Notes under the pieces: generated by a model
Database searches by the model: none
What the model saw: the letters and a program-made list of their open reading frames with translations, nothing else
Told to the model about the DNA's origin: nothing
Shown: positions 34,854 to 43,047 of the stretch, piece after piece
Numbering within the stretch: the first letter of the stretch is position 1
Layout: each line of letters starts with the position of its first letter
Translations under genes and position numbers: made by a program
Source: UBA1738 sp045538755
GTDB taxonomy: Bacteria; Bacillota; Clostridia; UBA1381
Length of the DNA: 64,000 nt
Reading direction: 5' to 3'
Assembly: GCA_045538755.1 (NCBI GenBank)
Contig: JAZQEC010000005.1
Location: 197,556-261,555, forward strand

Positions 34854-35162
34854 CTACTTTGCTTTCATAGTTTTTATCATATTCAAAACTGCATCTTTTT
34901 GCTCTGCTGTTAAAAACATCCATTCATCAAACAATTCTTTTAATTCTGGTGATAGCTCAACTGTTTCGTTATCTGCAAAAAATTGTGATAATGTTATTTT
35001 AAATCCAGCACAAATCTGTTCAAGGGTAGCAATAGACGGAAGAGTTCCTCTTTTATAAATATTTGCAATCGTAGCCTCTGATAGCCCGCATTCTTTTGCA
35101 AGCCTGTAACGTGTCCAGCCTCGTTCATCAAGAAGCTGTTGAAGTCTCTTATGAGTATCCAT
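34854..35162 (-). CDS. XRE-family transcriptional regulator
   Basis: 102 residues. The helix-turn-helix is at about 11-60 (RLAKECGLSEATIANIYKRGTLPSIATLEQICAGF), followed by a short acidic segment and a C-terminal helix. It is transcribed away from the SLOG gene at 35289, so they share a 126-base divergent promoter region and it may regulate that gene. Size suits a DNA-binding repressor without sensor domain. Confidence 0.88.
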   Translation of the reverse strand: MDTHKRLQQLLDERGWTRYRLAKECGLSEATIANIYKRGTLPSIATLEQICAGFKITLSQFFADNETVELSPELKELFDEWMFLTAEQKDAVLNMIKTMKAK

Positions 35163-35222
35163 TGCATCACCATCTTTCTGTATTTATTTTACTGTTATTA
35201 TTAATAGTTTTGTACCCAAATG

Positions 35223-35251
35223 TTGAAATTAAAATACTATTATGTTAAACT
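35223..35251 (+). promoter_or_regulatory. Promoter of the SLOG gene
   Basis: TTGAAA and TAAACT with a 17-bp spacer, 38 bases before the ATG. Confidence 0.55.
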
Positions 35252-35288
35252 GTATACAAAATATTTAATATGAAAAGAGTGAAGAACA

Positions 35289-35777
35289 ATGAAAGAAAGT
35301 ATAATCAAGAAATGCACTGCCTGTTTTACTGGACATCGTATTGAAAAATTAGATGTTTCAGAAGAAAAAGTGATTGAACTTTTAAAAATGGAAATAAAGA
35401 AAGATATAAATGACGGATACGATACATTTATAACAGGTATGGCAAGAGGAGTAGATATATTTGCTGCAAAAGTCATATTAGAAGAAAAGAAATTAAACAA
35501 AAATGTGAAACTTATATGTGCCATTCCATATCAAGGGTTTGAGACTAAATGGAATGAGACCGATAAATGTTTTTATAATAGAATCATAAAACAGGCAGAT
35601 GAAGTTATATTTGTATGTAAGCATTATAGCAGAACCTGCTTTCAGTTAAGGAACGTGTTTATGGTGGATAACTCCTCAAAAGTTATAGCAGTATATAGCG
35701 GTAAAAAAGGTGGAACTAAAAACACAATTAATTATGCAAAAAGTCAAAAAATTGAAGTTGTTAATCTATTGGAGTAG
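35289..35777 (+). CDS. SLOG-family protein (DUF1273/YpsA-like)
   Basis: 162 residues. ACFTGHRIEKL near the N-terminus, FITGMARGVDIFAAKVIL and the C-terminal SSKVIAVYSGKKGGTKNTI segment match the DUF1273 group of the SLOG nucleotide-binding fold. SLOG proteins bind or process nucleotide ligands, and several sit in defence systems; YpsA affects cell division. Here it is a short gene opposite an XRE regulator. Confidence 0.85.
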   Translation: MKESIIKKCTACFTGHRIEKLDVSEEKVIELLKMEIKKDINDGYDTFITGMARGVDIFAAKVILEEKKLNKNVKLICAIPYQGFETKWNETDKCFYNRIIKQADEVIFVCKHYSRTCFQLRNVFMVDNSSKVIAVYSGKKGGTKNTINYAKSQKIEVVNLLE

Positions 35778-35814
35778 TTTTTTAAAATAAAATTGAGTTT
35801 TTTTCAATATAATC

Positions 35815-35843
35815 TTGTAAAACAGTCAAATTTAGTATATAAT
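35815..35843 (+). promoter_or_regulatory. Promoter of lysS
   Basis: TTGTAA and TATAAT with a 17-bp spacer, 39 bases before the lysS ATG. No T-box leader fits in this short 5' UTR. Confidence 0.8.
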
Positions 35844-35882
35844 TAAATGGATTAGATACAAAACACGAAAGGAAAAGATATA

Positions 35883-37412
35883 ATGGATAACGAATTATCA
35901 CAGCTTTTACAAGTAAGACGGGACAAGCTGAAAGAATTACAGGACGCAGGGCTTGACCCGTTCCAAATTACAAAATACAACCGCACACATTCATCAAAGG
36001 ATGTTTACGAGGGTTATACAACCGAAGAAAGAACTGTTGAAGTTCGAGGCGAGGAAAAGCAGGTTACTGCAAAAATTTCTCCGCTTGACGGACAGCGTGT
36101 TTGCGTTGCTGGAAGAATTATGTCAAAAAGAGGTATGGGCAAGGTTGGATTTGTTCATATTCAGGATAAAGAAGGGCAGATTCAGCTTTTTGTTAAAAAA
36201 GACCTTTTAGGTGAGGAAGAATATAATCGCTTTAAAAAGCTTGACATCGGTGATATAGTTGGCGCAGAAGGCGAAGTGTTTACAACACAGACAGGCGAAA
36301 TCTCTGTCCGTATTGACACGATTACACTTCTTACAAAATCACTTCAGCCTCTTCCTGAAAAGTTCCATGGACTTGTCGACACAGACCTTCGTTACCGTCA
36401 GAGATACGTTGACCTTATAATGAATAAAGAGGTTAAGGATACATTTATAAAGAGATCAAAAATACTCTCATCTATAAGACGCTATCTTGATGCACAGGGA
36501 TTTTTAGAGGTTGAAACACCGATGCTTGTTTCAAATGCCGGCGGTGCAGCAGCTCGTCCGTTTGAAACACACTTTAACGCTCTTGATGAAGACTTTAAGC
36601 TTCGTATTTCTCTTGAGCTTTACTTAAAGCGTCTTATTGTAGGCGGCCTTGAAAGAGTTTACGAAATCGGCAGAGTATTTAGAAATGAGGGCCTGGATAC
36701 TCGTCACAACCCTGAATTTACGCTTATGGAGCTTTATCAGGCATATACCGACTATCACGGTATGATGGATTTGACAGAAAATCTTTACCGCCATGTTGCT
36801 ATGGAAGTTTTAGGTACAACCAAGATTTCCTATAATGGCATTGAAATGGATTTAGGAAAGCCATTTGAACGCATCACAATGCTTGATGCAGTTAAAAAAT
36901 ATTCAGGTGTTGACTTTAACGAAATTAAGACGTTAGAAGAAGCTCGTGCTGCTGCAAAAGAGCATCACGTTGAGTTTGAGCCACACCACAAGAAGGGTGA
37001 TATTTTAAATCTGTTCTTTGAGGAATTTGTTGAAGAACATCTTGTTCAGCCAACATTCGTAATGGACCATCCGGTTGAGATTTCTCCTCTTACAAAGAAG
37101 AAACCGGAAAATCCTGATTACGTTGAAAGATTTGAGTTCTTTATGAACGGATGGGAAATGGCAAATGCATATTCAGAGCTTAATGACCCGATTGACCAAA
37201 GAGAACGCTTTAAAGCACAAGAGGAACTTTTGGCACTCGGCGATGAAGAAGCAAATACAACTGACGAAGACTTTATGAACGCACTTGAAATCGGTATGCC
37301 TCCAACGGGCGGTATCGGCTTTGGCATAGACCGTATGTGTATGCTACTAACAGACGCAGCTGCAATCAGAGATGTTTTGTTGTTCCCCACAATGAAACCG
37401 CTTGATAAATAA
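35883..37412 (+). CDS. lysS: Lysyl-tRNA synthetase, class II
   Basis: 509 residues. An N-terminal OB-fold anticodon-binding domain is followed by class II motif 1 (FLEVETPML), motif 2 (FRNEGLDTRHNPEFT) and motif 3 (GGIGFGIDRMCMLL). It charges tRNA-Lys. It has its own promoter; no clear terminator follows, so read-through into the thymidylate kinase unit is possible. Confidence 0.98.
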   Translation: MDNELSQLLQVRRDKLKELQDAGLDPFQITKYNRTHSSKDVYEGYTTEERTVEVRGEEKQVTAKISPLDGQRVCVAGRIMSKRGMGKVGFVHIQDKEGQIQLFVKKDLLGEEEYNRFKKLDIGDIVGAEGEVFTTQTGEISVRIDTITLLTKSLQPLPEKFHGLVDTDLRYRQRYVDLIMNKEVKDTFIKRSKILSSIRRYLDAQGFLEVETPMLVSNAGGAAARPFETHFNALDEDFKLRISLELYLKRLIVGGLERVYEIGRVFRNEGLDTRHNPEFTLMELYQAYTDYHGMMDLTENLYRHVAMEVLGTTKISYNGIEMDLGKPFERITMLDAVKKYSGVDFNEIKTLEEARAAAKEHHVEFEPHHKKGDILNLFFEEFVEEHLVQPTFVMDHPVEISPLTKKKPENPDYVERFEFFMNGWEMANAYSELNDPIDQRERFKAQEELLALGDEEANTTDEDFMNALEIGMPPTGGIGFGIDRMCMLLTDAAAIRDVLLFPTMKPLDK

Positions 37413-37611
37413 AAGCTGCCAAATTCAAGGGGTTTATGTGTAATCAGCAGATGGAATTGCCCCAATGTACCCATTTTGAACTCATTATACGACAATCCAC
37501 TTTATTATGTGATTGCAGGAAATTAATAATATATAGTATTGTGGTGTCTGTTTTGTGTAATTTACCACAATGCAAGGGATATGCTTGTTGGTAAACAAAG
37601 GAGGTCTAATT

Positions 37612-38562
37612 ATGTTATCAAATTTGAAATTATTAGTATTGGAGAATCCATCTGTAGAATTTATGCTCGAACAACTTGATTCTCTGGATAAAAGCCGCTT
37701 GGAAAGGTGGTATGAAAACTCTACTCATCTTTCACAAGAATTCAGGGTTATTTTAGAAACTTTTTTATGGTGCTGCACAGAAGGCGAATATGCAGCAGAT
37801 ACGCAAAATCCTGAAATATTCATAAAAACATTTGAAAATAAAGCGAATGAGTTGGGCTTAAGTAAAGATATGCTTTCAAGTTTATATTTTTCTCATAGCA
37901 CATTATTTAATGATTATGAGAGCACTAATGCACAAGCATCTAATAAACCGCTCTTTATAGTGTTTGAAGGTTTAGACGGTTCTGGTAAAAGCACACAAAT
38001 TAGTATGCTAAAAGATAAATTGAAGCTAATGGGAAGAAAAGTATATGTTACTGCTGAACCTACAAATTCTGCAACTGGAGGATTGATTAGGGATACATTA
38101 AGCAATAACTATAAAAGAGAACCGTCTGAATTGGCGAGTTTATTTCTAACCGACCGTATATCTCATAATGTTAATCCGGTTTGGGGAATTCAAAAATTTC
38201 TAAACGCGGGCACCGATGTTATTTGCGATAGGTATTATTATTCTTCGTTTGCCTATCAGGGTTTAGGCACAGACTTGCAATGGATAATCGATATGAATTT
38301 GAACTGTCCACAGGTAATTAAACCTGATTTGTGTATTTATCTTGATGTAGATCCAAAAAGGTGTAAAAGAAGAGTTGATACCGAGCGAGCTCATTTAGAA
38401 ATTTTTGAAAATGATGAAGAGGTTATGCAACAAACACGAATGCAATTTTTTGAGGTATTTAAAAAATTAAATTCGTCCGAAAATATTCGCATCATAGATG
38501 CTAATAGGCCTATTAATGTAGTAGCAGATGAAATACTAACGATTGTCATGGGCTTGAAATGA
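37612..38562 (+). CDS. tmk: Thymidylate kinase with extra N-terminal domain
   Basis: 316 residues from the ATG at 37612 (AAAGGAGG upstream; an earlier start at 37570 precedes this site). Residues 1-110 are a helical domain I do not recognise. From about 115 the protein is a dTMP kinase: P-loop GLDGSGKST, the CDRYYYSSFAYQG motif, and the LID DTERAHLEIFEND. Standard Tmk is about 210 residues, so the N-terminal part is an addition. It is 15 bases before a membrane-protein gene, which makes a two-gene unit. It may be a spare Tmk or a nucleotide-sensing part of an uncharacterised system. Confidence 0.85.
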   Translation: MLSNLKLLVLENPSVEFMLEQLDSLDKSRLERWYENSTHLSQEFRVILETFLWCCTEGEYAADTQNPEIFIKTFENKANELGLSKDMLSSLYFSHSTLFNDYESTNAQASNKPLFIVFEGLDGSGKSTQISMLKDKLKLMGRKVYVTAEPTNSATGGLIRDTLSNNYKREPSELASLFLTDRISHNVNPVWGIQKFLNAGTDVICDRYYYSSFAYQGLGTDLQWIIDMNLNCPQVIKPDLCIYLDVDPKRCKRRVDTERAHLEIFENDEEVMQQTRMQFFEVFKKLNSSENIRIIDANRPINVVADEILTIVMGLK

Positions 38563-38577
38563 AAGGACTGATGAAAA

Positions 38578-39231
38578 TTGAAGTGGATAAAGCCGGTGTT
38601 TAATATTGCTTTTGCTCTTACTGGCTGGGTGTCTTCTATTTTCTCCTTGCTTAAGATGGAAGATTTCAGCCCAGAGAAACGAGTGGCAATTATTGCGCTT
38701 GTGGGAATTCTTGCGATTTTCTATATAGTAATTCAAATATATTCTTTATACAAGGCCAGCTTTAATTCATCAGTTCACAATACAAATCAGGAAGTTAACG
38801 AGTATCTTTTAGATTGGCTGAATAAGGGATCAAGAACAGTTATTTTTACAAGAGATTTAACATGGGCAGATGAATCTACAGATATACTAAACATTTTGGA
38901 AAGAAAGGCAAGAAATAAAGAACTTACAATATGCCTTTATCGCAACACTGATACTACAACTCACTTAAAAGATTTAGGTGCTGAAGTTTATGTACATAAT
39001 TTATCAGAAAATCAATTAAAATCAAGGTTTACAATAATAGATTATGGCAAGAGCAATCCTAAAATAACAGTCGGAACCAGAAACAATAGCGGCCAATTTG
39101 TGAATGAACGATATGATATGAAAACAAATCCAAACGCTTGCACAGCATTTATTGAGCTTTTTGAACTTGTGAAAAATCAAAAAATTACTGATCAAAATAT
39201 TGGCAGCTATGAGGTTCAGGAACATTCCTGA
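38578..39231 (+). CDS. Two-helix membrane protein with cytoplasmic PLD-like domain (unknown)
   Basis: 217 residues from a TTG at 38578 with AAAGGA ten bases upstream. Two transmembrane helices lie at about 7-25 and 37-57, then a soluble domain of about 150 residues. The end of that domain (SRFTIIDYG ... ITVGTRNN) resembles half of a phospholipase D-type fold, but the classic HxK motif is not complete, so this is only a hint. It is cotranscribed with the extended thymidylate kinase and followed by a terminator. Confidence 0.7.
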   Translation: MKWIKPVFNIAFALTGWVSSIFSLLKMEDFSPEKRVAIIALVGILAIFYIVIQIYSLYKASFNSSVHNTNQEVNEYLLDWLNKGSRTVIFTRDLTWADESTDILNILERKARNKELTICLYRNTDTTTHLKDLGAEVYVHNLSENQLKSRFTIIDYGKSNPKITVGTRNNSGQFVNERYDMKTNPNACTAFIELFELVKNQKITDQNIGSYEVQEHS

Positions 39232-39280
39232 TGGAAAGACGATAAAGTTATTTGTATAAGGGCTTTAATATGATAATGTG

Positions 39281-39322
39281 GCGGGAGCGACCAGTTGATC
39301 TGGTGGTTCCCGCAAGTTTTTT
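39281..39322 (+). terminator. Terminator after the thymidylate kinase unit
   Basis: GCGGGA...ACCAG / CTGGT...TCCCGC, an interrupted stem of 11 bp, followed by AAGTTTTTT. Confidence 0.85.
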
Positions 39323-39606
39323 GGTAAACAAAATGCTTCTGTGTTACAATAAAAGCGGACGGATACAATTTCAAAAAGATTTGATGTATGGGTAAATCAC
39401 CAGCTTTTCCATATTTATAACTATGTGAAGAATTTGTATTTTATATATGCGCATTACCCAAGAATACTTTGTTCGAGCAGGACTTTACGATATTTAGAAA
39501 AGTTGATAGAAATACACATATTTTTATTGATGTGTGCAATATAACAAGGAAACATAATGTAAAGACAGCAAGATATGATTAATTTTGATAAAATTTTGCA
39601 AAAATA
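39323..39606. other. Gene-free spacer before guaA
   Basis: Between the terminator at 39322 and the guaA promoter I see no gene, hairpin or purine riboswitch. The stretch is A+T-rich. Confidence 0.6.
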
Positions 39607-39635
39607 TTGATAAAACAAAAAAAATACTGTATAAT
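39607..39635 (+). promoter_or_regulatory. Promoter of guaA
   Basis: TTGATA and TATAAT with a 17-bp spacer, 38 bases before the ATG at 39674. Its position proves that the gene as it stands begins without a glutaminase domain. Confidence 0.8.
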
Positions 39636-39673
39636 AAATTTAATAATTTAGAAGACAGAGAGGAATGGTTTAA

Positions 39674-40654
39674 ATGGGAAATAACGTACGACCTGAGACG
39701 ATGGAACGTATAAACACAAAGGAATTAGCAGATGCTTTTATAGCTGAGCAGGTAGCAGAAATACGTGCACAGGTTGGAGATAAAAAGGTTCTTTTAGCTC
39801 TTTCCGGCGGAGTTGATTCGTCCGTTTTGGCAGCACTTTTGATAAAGGCAATAGGCAAGCAGCTTGTATGCGTGCATGTTAATCATGGACTTTTAAGAAA
39901 AGGCGAGCCTGAACAGGTGGTAGAGGTTTTTAGAAATCAAATGGACGCAAATTTGGTTTACGTTGATGCCGTTGACCGTTTTCTGGATAAGCTTGTAGGT
40001 ATTTCAGAGCCTGAACAAAAACGTAAAATTATCGGTGCTGAATTTATTCGTGTCTTTGAGGAAGAAGCTCGTAAACAGGAAGGAATTGACTTTTTAGCGC
40101 AAGGTACAATTTATCCTGATATTTTGGAAAGTGGCCCTGTAAAAGCACATCATAACGTAGGGGGCTTGCCGGAAGACTTGCAGTTTGAGCTTGTTGAGCC
40201 ACTAAAGTTCTTATATAAAGATGAAGTTCGTACAGTCGGAGATGCCCTTGGCTTGCCGGCAAGTATGGTTTACCGTCAGCCGTTCCCGGGACCTGGTCTT
40301 GGCGTAAGATGCCTTGGTGAAATTACACGTGAGCGCCTTGAGGCTGTACGTGAATCTGACGCAATTCTTCGAGAAGAATTTGCGAAAAACGGACTTGAAG
40401 GAAAGGTTTGGCAGTATTTTACAGCTGTTCCAGATTTTAAGTCAGTTGGTGTTTGCAATGACGCAAGAACATACGCATATCCGGTAATTATCCGTGCGGT
40501 TAATACTGTTGATGCCATGACAGCAACCGTTGAGAATGTTCCATTTGAACTTCTTCAGCACATTACAAAACGTATTACAACAGAAGTCCCTAATGTAAAT
40601 CGAGTACTCTTTGACTTGACTCCAAAGCCAACGGGAACAATAGAGTGGGAATAA
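39674..40654 (+). CDS. guaA: GMP synthetase, ATP-pyrophosphatase/dimerisation part only
   Basis: 326 residues. The PP-loop SGGVDSS is at 44-50, with the HNVGGLPEDLQFELVEPLKFLYKDEVR and RQPFPGPGLGVRCLGE blocks and the C-terminal TPKPTGTIEWE end. It aminates XMP to GMP. The usual N-terminal class I glutamine amidotransferase domain (about 190 residues) is missing, although the gene has its own promoter and ribosome-binding site (GAGAGGA). Either a separate GuaA glutaminase subunit exists elsewhere, as in archaea, or it uses ammonia. Its 3' end borders the prophage. Confidence 0.93.
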   Translation: MGNNVRPETMERINTKELADAFIAEQVAEIRAQVGDKKVLLALSGGVDSSVLAALLIKAIGKQLVCVHVNHGLLRKGEPEQVVEVFRNQMDANLVYVDAVDRFLDKLVGISEPEQKRKIIGAEFIRVFEEEARKQEGIDFLAQGTIYPDILESGPVKAHHNVGGLPEDLQFELVEPLKFLYKDEVRTVGDALGLPASMVYRQPFPGPGLGVRCLGEITRERLEAVRESDAILREEFAKNGLEGKVWQYFTAVPDFKSVGVCNDARTYAYPVIIRAVNTVDAMTATVENVPFELLQHITKRITTEVPNVNRVLFDLTPKPTGTIEWE

Positions 40655-40734
40655 GAACCAAAAAGCCGTAACCCCTTGAAAATAAAGGGATTACGGCTTT
40701 ATTTTTTTACCCAGCGTACCAAAAACGTAACACT
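40640..40734. other. Candidate prophage left attachment region
   Basis: The change from host to phage DNA falls between the 3' end of guaA and the integrase stop at 40735. The 3' end of guaA (GAGTGGGAATAA) is a known integration target for Firmicute elements. The exact core cannot be fixed because the other end of the prophage is not in the window. Confidence 0.45.
40662..40700 (+). terminator. Terminator of guaA
   Basis: AAAGCCGTAA and an inner CCCCTT pair with AAAGGGA and TTACGGCTTT, followed by ATTTTTTTA. It lies between guaA and the phage integrase. Confidence 0.9.
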
Positions 40735-41847
40735 TTACTGCAAGTCCTCGATTTTTTTCTCGAACTCCGAGACTACGCCGGCATAATTCTCGGCTTCGTC
40801 AGTTTCCAACCGGGAGGAGACCTCCTCCTGCTTATCCGGATACAAATGCGAGTACGTCTGCAGCGTCGTCTGGATGTTTTCGTGCCCCAGACGTTCAGAC
40901 ACCAGGAGCGGAGAGAAGCCCATCTCGATCAGAAGCGAAGCGTGAGAGTGCCGGAGGTCGTGAACGCGGATCCTTTTCACGCCTGCAGCTTTGCTGCCGC
41001 TCGCCATTTCGTTAGAGAGGACGTGCTTCGTGAAATAGAACAGACGGTCGCCAGGCTCATAGTCAACCAGCCGATCGGCGTAGTCGCGGATCAGAGCCAG
41101 GACGAAACGAGGAACCGAGACGACACGGTTCGAGCGCGGCGTCTTCGGAGGCTGCACAACCGTCTCACCTTTGACCTGCGCCGCCGTTTTCGTTATGGAA
41201 ATGCGCGACCGCTCGAAGTCCACGTCCAGGAGCGTCAGAGCCAGCAGCTCCCCGGACCGCATACCAGTCCAGAACAACAACTCGAAAGCCAGCCTCGCGG
41301 CTGGTTTTTTTACGCACTCAATGAAGCGACGGAATTCGTCGCGCGTCCAGAACTGCATCTCATCAGCCGTCTTCTTCCCGAATGGACCACACACCACTAC
41401 CGGATTTGACGGCAACCCATAGAACCGGACGGCGTAATTCATCACCGCCGACATTTGATTATTGACAGTCTTCAGATACGTGGGAGAATACCCAGCAGGA
41501 TCCGCGAGCAGACCGTTCTGCCACCGGCGAATCATCGTGGGCGTGATTTCGTTCACCGGCACAGACCGGAACGTGGGTAGAATTTTAGAATCGAAGAGCC
41601 AGCGCTTATTCTCCAACGTCGTCGGACGAAGACGCGAGCTGCAGTCCTCCATGTAGAGCTCCACCAGGGAGCCGAAGGACATATCGGTACCGCCGCCCTT
41701 CTTCTTCAGAAATTCGCGCTCGAACTCCAAAGCCTCCCGGCGCGTTTTGAAGCCTTCCTTCTTTTTCTGCCGGCGCGTACCGTCCCAATCCTTATACCGG
41801 AACGAGACGAACCACGTGCCGCGTTTTTCATTTTTATAGACTGGCAT
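40735..41847 (-). CDS. Prophage tyrosine integrase
   Basis: 370 residues from the ATG at 41847, with AAGGAGG upstream; a longer in-frame start adds residues over this site. An AP2-like arm-binding N-terminus (NEKRGTWFVSFRYKDWDGTRRQKKK) is followed by a core-binding domain and a catalytic domain with MRSGELLAL (Arg), HDLRHSHAS, LGHENIQ and the Tyr in TYSHLYP. It sits at the element end beside guaA, as expected for the att-proximal integrase. Confidence 0.96.
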   Translation of the reverse strand: MPVYKNEKRGTWFVSFRYKDWDGTRRQKKKEGFKTRREALEFEREFLKKKGGGTDMSFGSLVELYMEDCSSRLRPTTLENKRWLFDSKILPTFRSVPVNEITPTMIRRWQNGLLADPAGYSPTYLKTVNNQMSAVMNYAVRFYGLPSNPVVVCGPFGKKTADEMQFWTRDEFRRFIECVKKPAARLAFELLFWTGMRSGELLALTLLDVDFERSRISITKTAAQVKGETVVQPPKTPRSNRVVSVPRFVLALIRDYADRLVDYEPGDRLFYFTKHVLSNEMASGSKAAGVKRIRVHDLRHSHASLLIEMGFSPLLVSERLGHENIQTTLQTYSHLYPDKQEEVSSRLETDEAENYAGVVSEFEKKIEDLQ

Positions 41848-41866
41848 CAGACCGCCTCCTTCTTTT

Positions 41867-41886
41867 GCACAGTACAAGCACGGTGC
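41867..41886 (+). repeat. Copy A of a dispersed 20-bp phage motif
   Basis: GCACAGTACAAGCACGGTGC, in the spacer just upstream of the integrase start. It matches the copies at 59406 (18/20) and 63310 and contains the small palindrome GCAC-G-GTGC. Confidence 0.75.
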
Positions 41887-41894
41887 TATCCGCG

Positions 41895-41957
41895 CCTTAT
41901 CCCTTAAACCTTAAACTTCAAACCTCATCCCTTAAATGGGGTACCTCAACCCTCAAA
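41895..41957 (+). repeat. Heptamer array 1 (nine 7-bp units)
   Basis: Nine consecutive 7-bp units, consensus CCTYAAM: CCTTATC, CCTTAAA, CCTTAAA, CTTCAAA, CCTCATC, CCTTAAA, TGGGGTA, CCTCAAC, CCTCAAA. The seventh unit is the exception. It lies between the integrase start and the end of the zinc-ribbon membrane protein gene, overlapping the last codons of the latter. The same layout occurs at 63360-63422. Confidence 0.85.
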
Positions 41958-42437
41958 CGCGGAACGGTTCCGCAGGACGAAGTCGCGGACGTGCCAGTCA
42001 AAGAGAACCAGCAGCACACCAACGACGCCACCCAGAATCAGGTTGACGACCGCCATGACGATCAGCCAGACCTTCCGCCCCTCAAAGTACGGAACGACGT
42101 GCGGATTGCCAGGCGTGATATTTTTACAATTCCGAAGAGCCACAATGGCATTGATAACATTCCAGACACCAGCGGCCGCAGTATAGACCATAAGCAGCTG
42201 AACAATACCGATCAGAAGCCAGGCAACACCGGAGACAACCTCGCAGCGCTTCACCTTCAGAGCGACCGCAGCGGGACCGGAGACCGGCGCCTTCTTTTGC
42301 TTCACCGTTTGCTGGATCGCCACCGAATACGGCGCCGAGCAAAAAGGACAACTGACAGAAGAAACGCCTGCCGCGTTCGGAACCTCGACGGAGTACCGGC
42401 GGCGGCAGGACGGACACATTATATTCACTTTAACCAA
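41946..42437 (-). CDS. Zinc-ribbon membrane protein of the lysogeny region
   Basis: 163 residues from a TTG at 42437 (GAGGTGG upstream; an ATG six codons later is possible). An N-terminal zinc ribbon with CPSC and CPFC is followed by two transmembrane helices (about 70-95 and 124-147). It lies between repressor and integrase, the place where phages often carry superinfection-exclusion or other lysogen-expressed genes, but no function can be assigned. Confidence 0.75.
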   Translation of the reverse strand: MVKVNIMCPSCRRRYSVEVPNAAGVSSVSCPFCSAPYSVAIQQTVKQKKAPVSGPAAVALKVKRCEVVSGVAWLLIGIVQLLMVYTAAAGVWNVINAIVALRNCKNITPGNPHVVPYFEGRKVWLIVMAVVNLILGGVVGVLLVLFDWHVRDFVLRNRSAFEG

Positions 42438-42484
42438 TATACCACCTCAATCCCAAAAGACGAAATACCGCCGAAGCTGACGCT

Positions 42485-42892
42485 TCAGGCTTTCTTTTTG
42501 AAGTCGATGAAGTTTTTACCAGACTGAACTTCATCAAGCGTTTTGAGCATTTCGATATACTCCTCCGCCTTTTCGCGAGCTTCATCAGAAAGACCTTCCA
42601 GCATCTCGTGGACGTCAGGATCGGAAGCGATAGCCGGAGCGGCCGTGGAAGTACCAGCGGCGCCGACGCTTTCCGGAGCGTGCCCCATGATAGGAGACAA
42701 CCCCAGGATATAATCAGCGGACACGTCATACAAACGAATGAGCTCCTGGATCGTGTCCGGGTCCGGAGCCGAGGAATTAGTTTCATAGCGAGACAAAGAC
42801 TTGTCGCTCAAATTGATAAGAGCCATAACCTGCTTCTGGCTCAAGCCTTTTCTCTCGCGTGCCTTTTTCAGACGTTCACCGAAAGACAACAT
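42485..42892 (-). CDS. CI-like phage repressor (XRE family)
   Basis: 135 residues from the ATG at 42892; longer in-frame starts cross the promoter region. An HTH at about 5-60 (RLKKARERKGLSQKQVMALINLSDKSLSRYE) is followed by a linker and a C-terminal helix (SDEAREKAEEYIEMLKTL). It lacks a LexA-type peptidase domain. It is divergent from the Cro-like gene, with inverted-repeat operators between them, so it is most likely the lysogenic repressor. Confidence 0.9.
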   Translation of the reverse strand: MLSFGERLKKARERKGLSQKQVMALINLSDKSLSRYETNSSAPDPDTIQELIRLYDVSADYILGLSPIMGHAPESVGAAGTSTAAPAIASDPDVHEMLEGLSDEAREKAEEYIEMLKTLDEVQSGKNFIDFKKKA

Positions 42893-42914
42893 AGTATCCC
42901 ACCTTTCAAGAGTA

Positions 42915-42943
42915 ATTATAGCACACTTCCCGATTTTTGAGAA
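42915..42943 (-). promoter_or_regulatory. Repressor promoter
   Basis: On the minus strand TTCTCA and TATAAT are 17 bp apart; the -35 part overlaps a degenerate operator-like CTCAAAAATCGGG. Confidence 0.6.
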
Positions 42944-42972
42944 TATATTTCTCGGAATTTGCGAAAAAGGTA

Positions 42973-43001
42973 TTGACATCTCGGAAAACGAGTGGTATAA
43001 T
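42973..43001 (+). promoter_or_regulatory. Early lytic promoter with embedded operator
   Basis: Perfect consensus TTGACA-17-TATAAT driving the Cro-like gene. The operator CTCGGAAAACGAG (42980-42992) lies fully inside the spacer. Confidence 0.9.
42980..42992 (+). promoter_or_regulatory. Operator O1
   Basis: CTCG-GAAAA-CGAG inverted repeat between the -35 and -10 boxes of the lytic promoter. Confidence 0.8.
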
Positions 43002-43014
43002 GAGGTCAAGAATT

Positions 43015-43027
43015 CTCGGAAAGCGAG
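43015..43027 (+). promoter_or_regulatory. Operator O2
   Basis: CTCG-GAAAG-CGAG, extending outwards to TTCTCG...CGAGAGAA, just before the Cro-like ribosome-binding site. Confidence 0.75.
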
Positions 43028-43047
43028 AGAAAGGAGGAAGCAGCACA

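Noticed and set aside
37413..37611. Small gene or IS remnant between lysS and the thymidylate kinase
   Set aside because: Short open stretches exist, but without start signals, inverted repeats or transposase motifs.
40640..40734. tRNA gene as prophage attachment site
   Set aside because: No tRNA-like fold is present; the hairpin there is the guaA terminator.
41895..41957. CRISPR array
   Set aside because: The units are contiguous 7-mers without spacers, and no cas genes are present.
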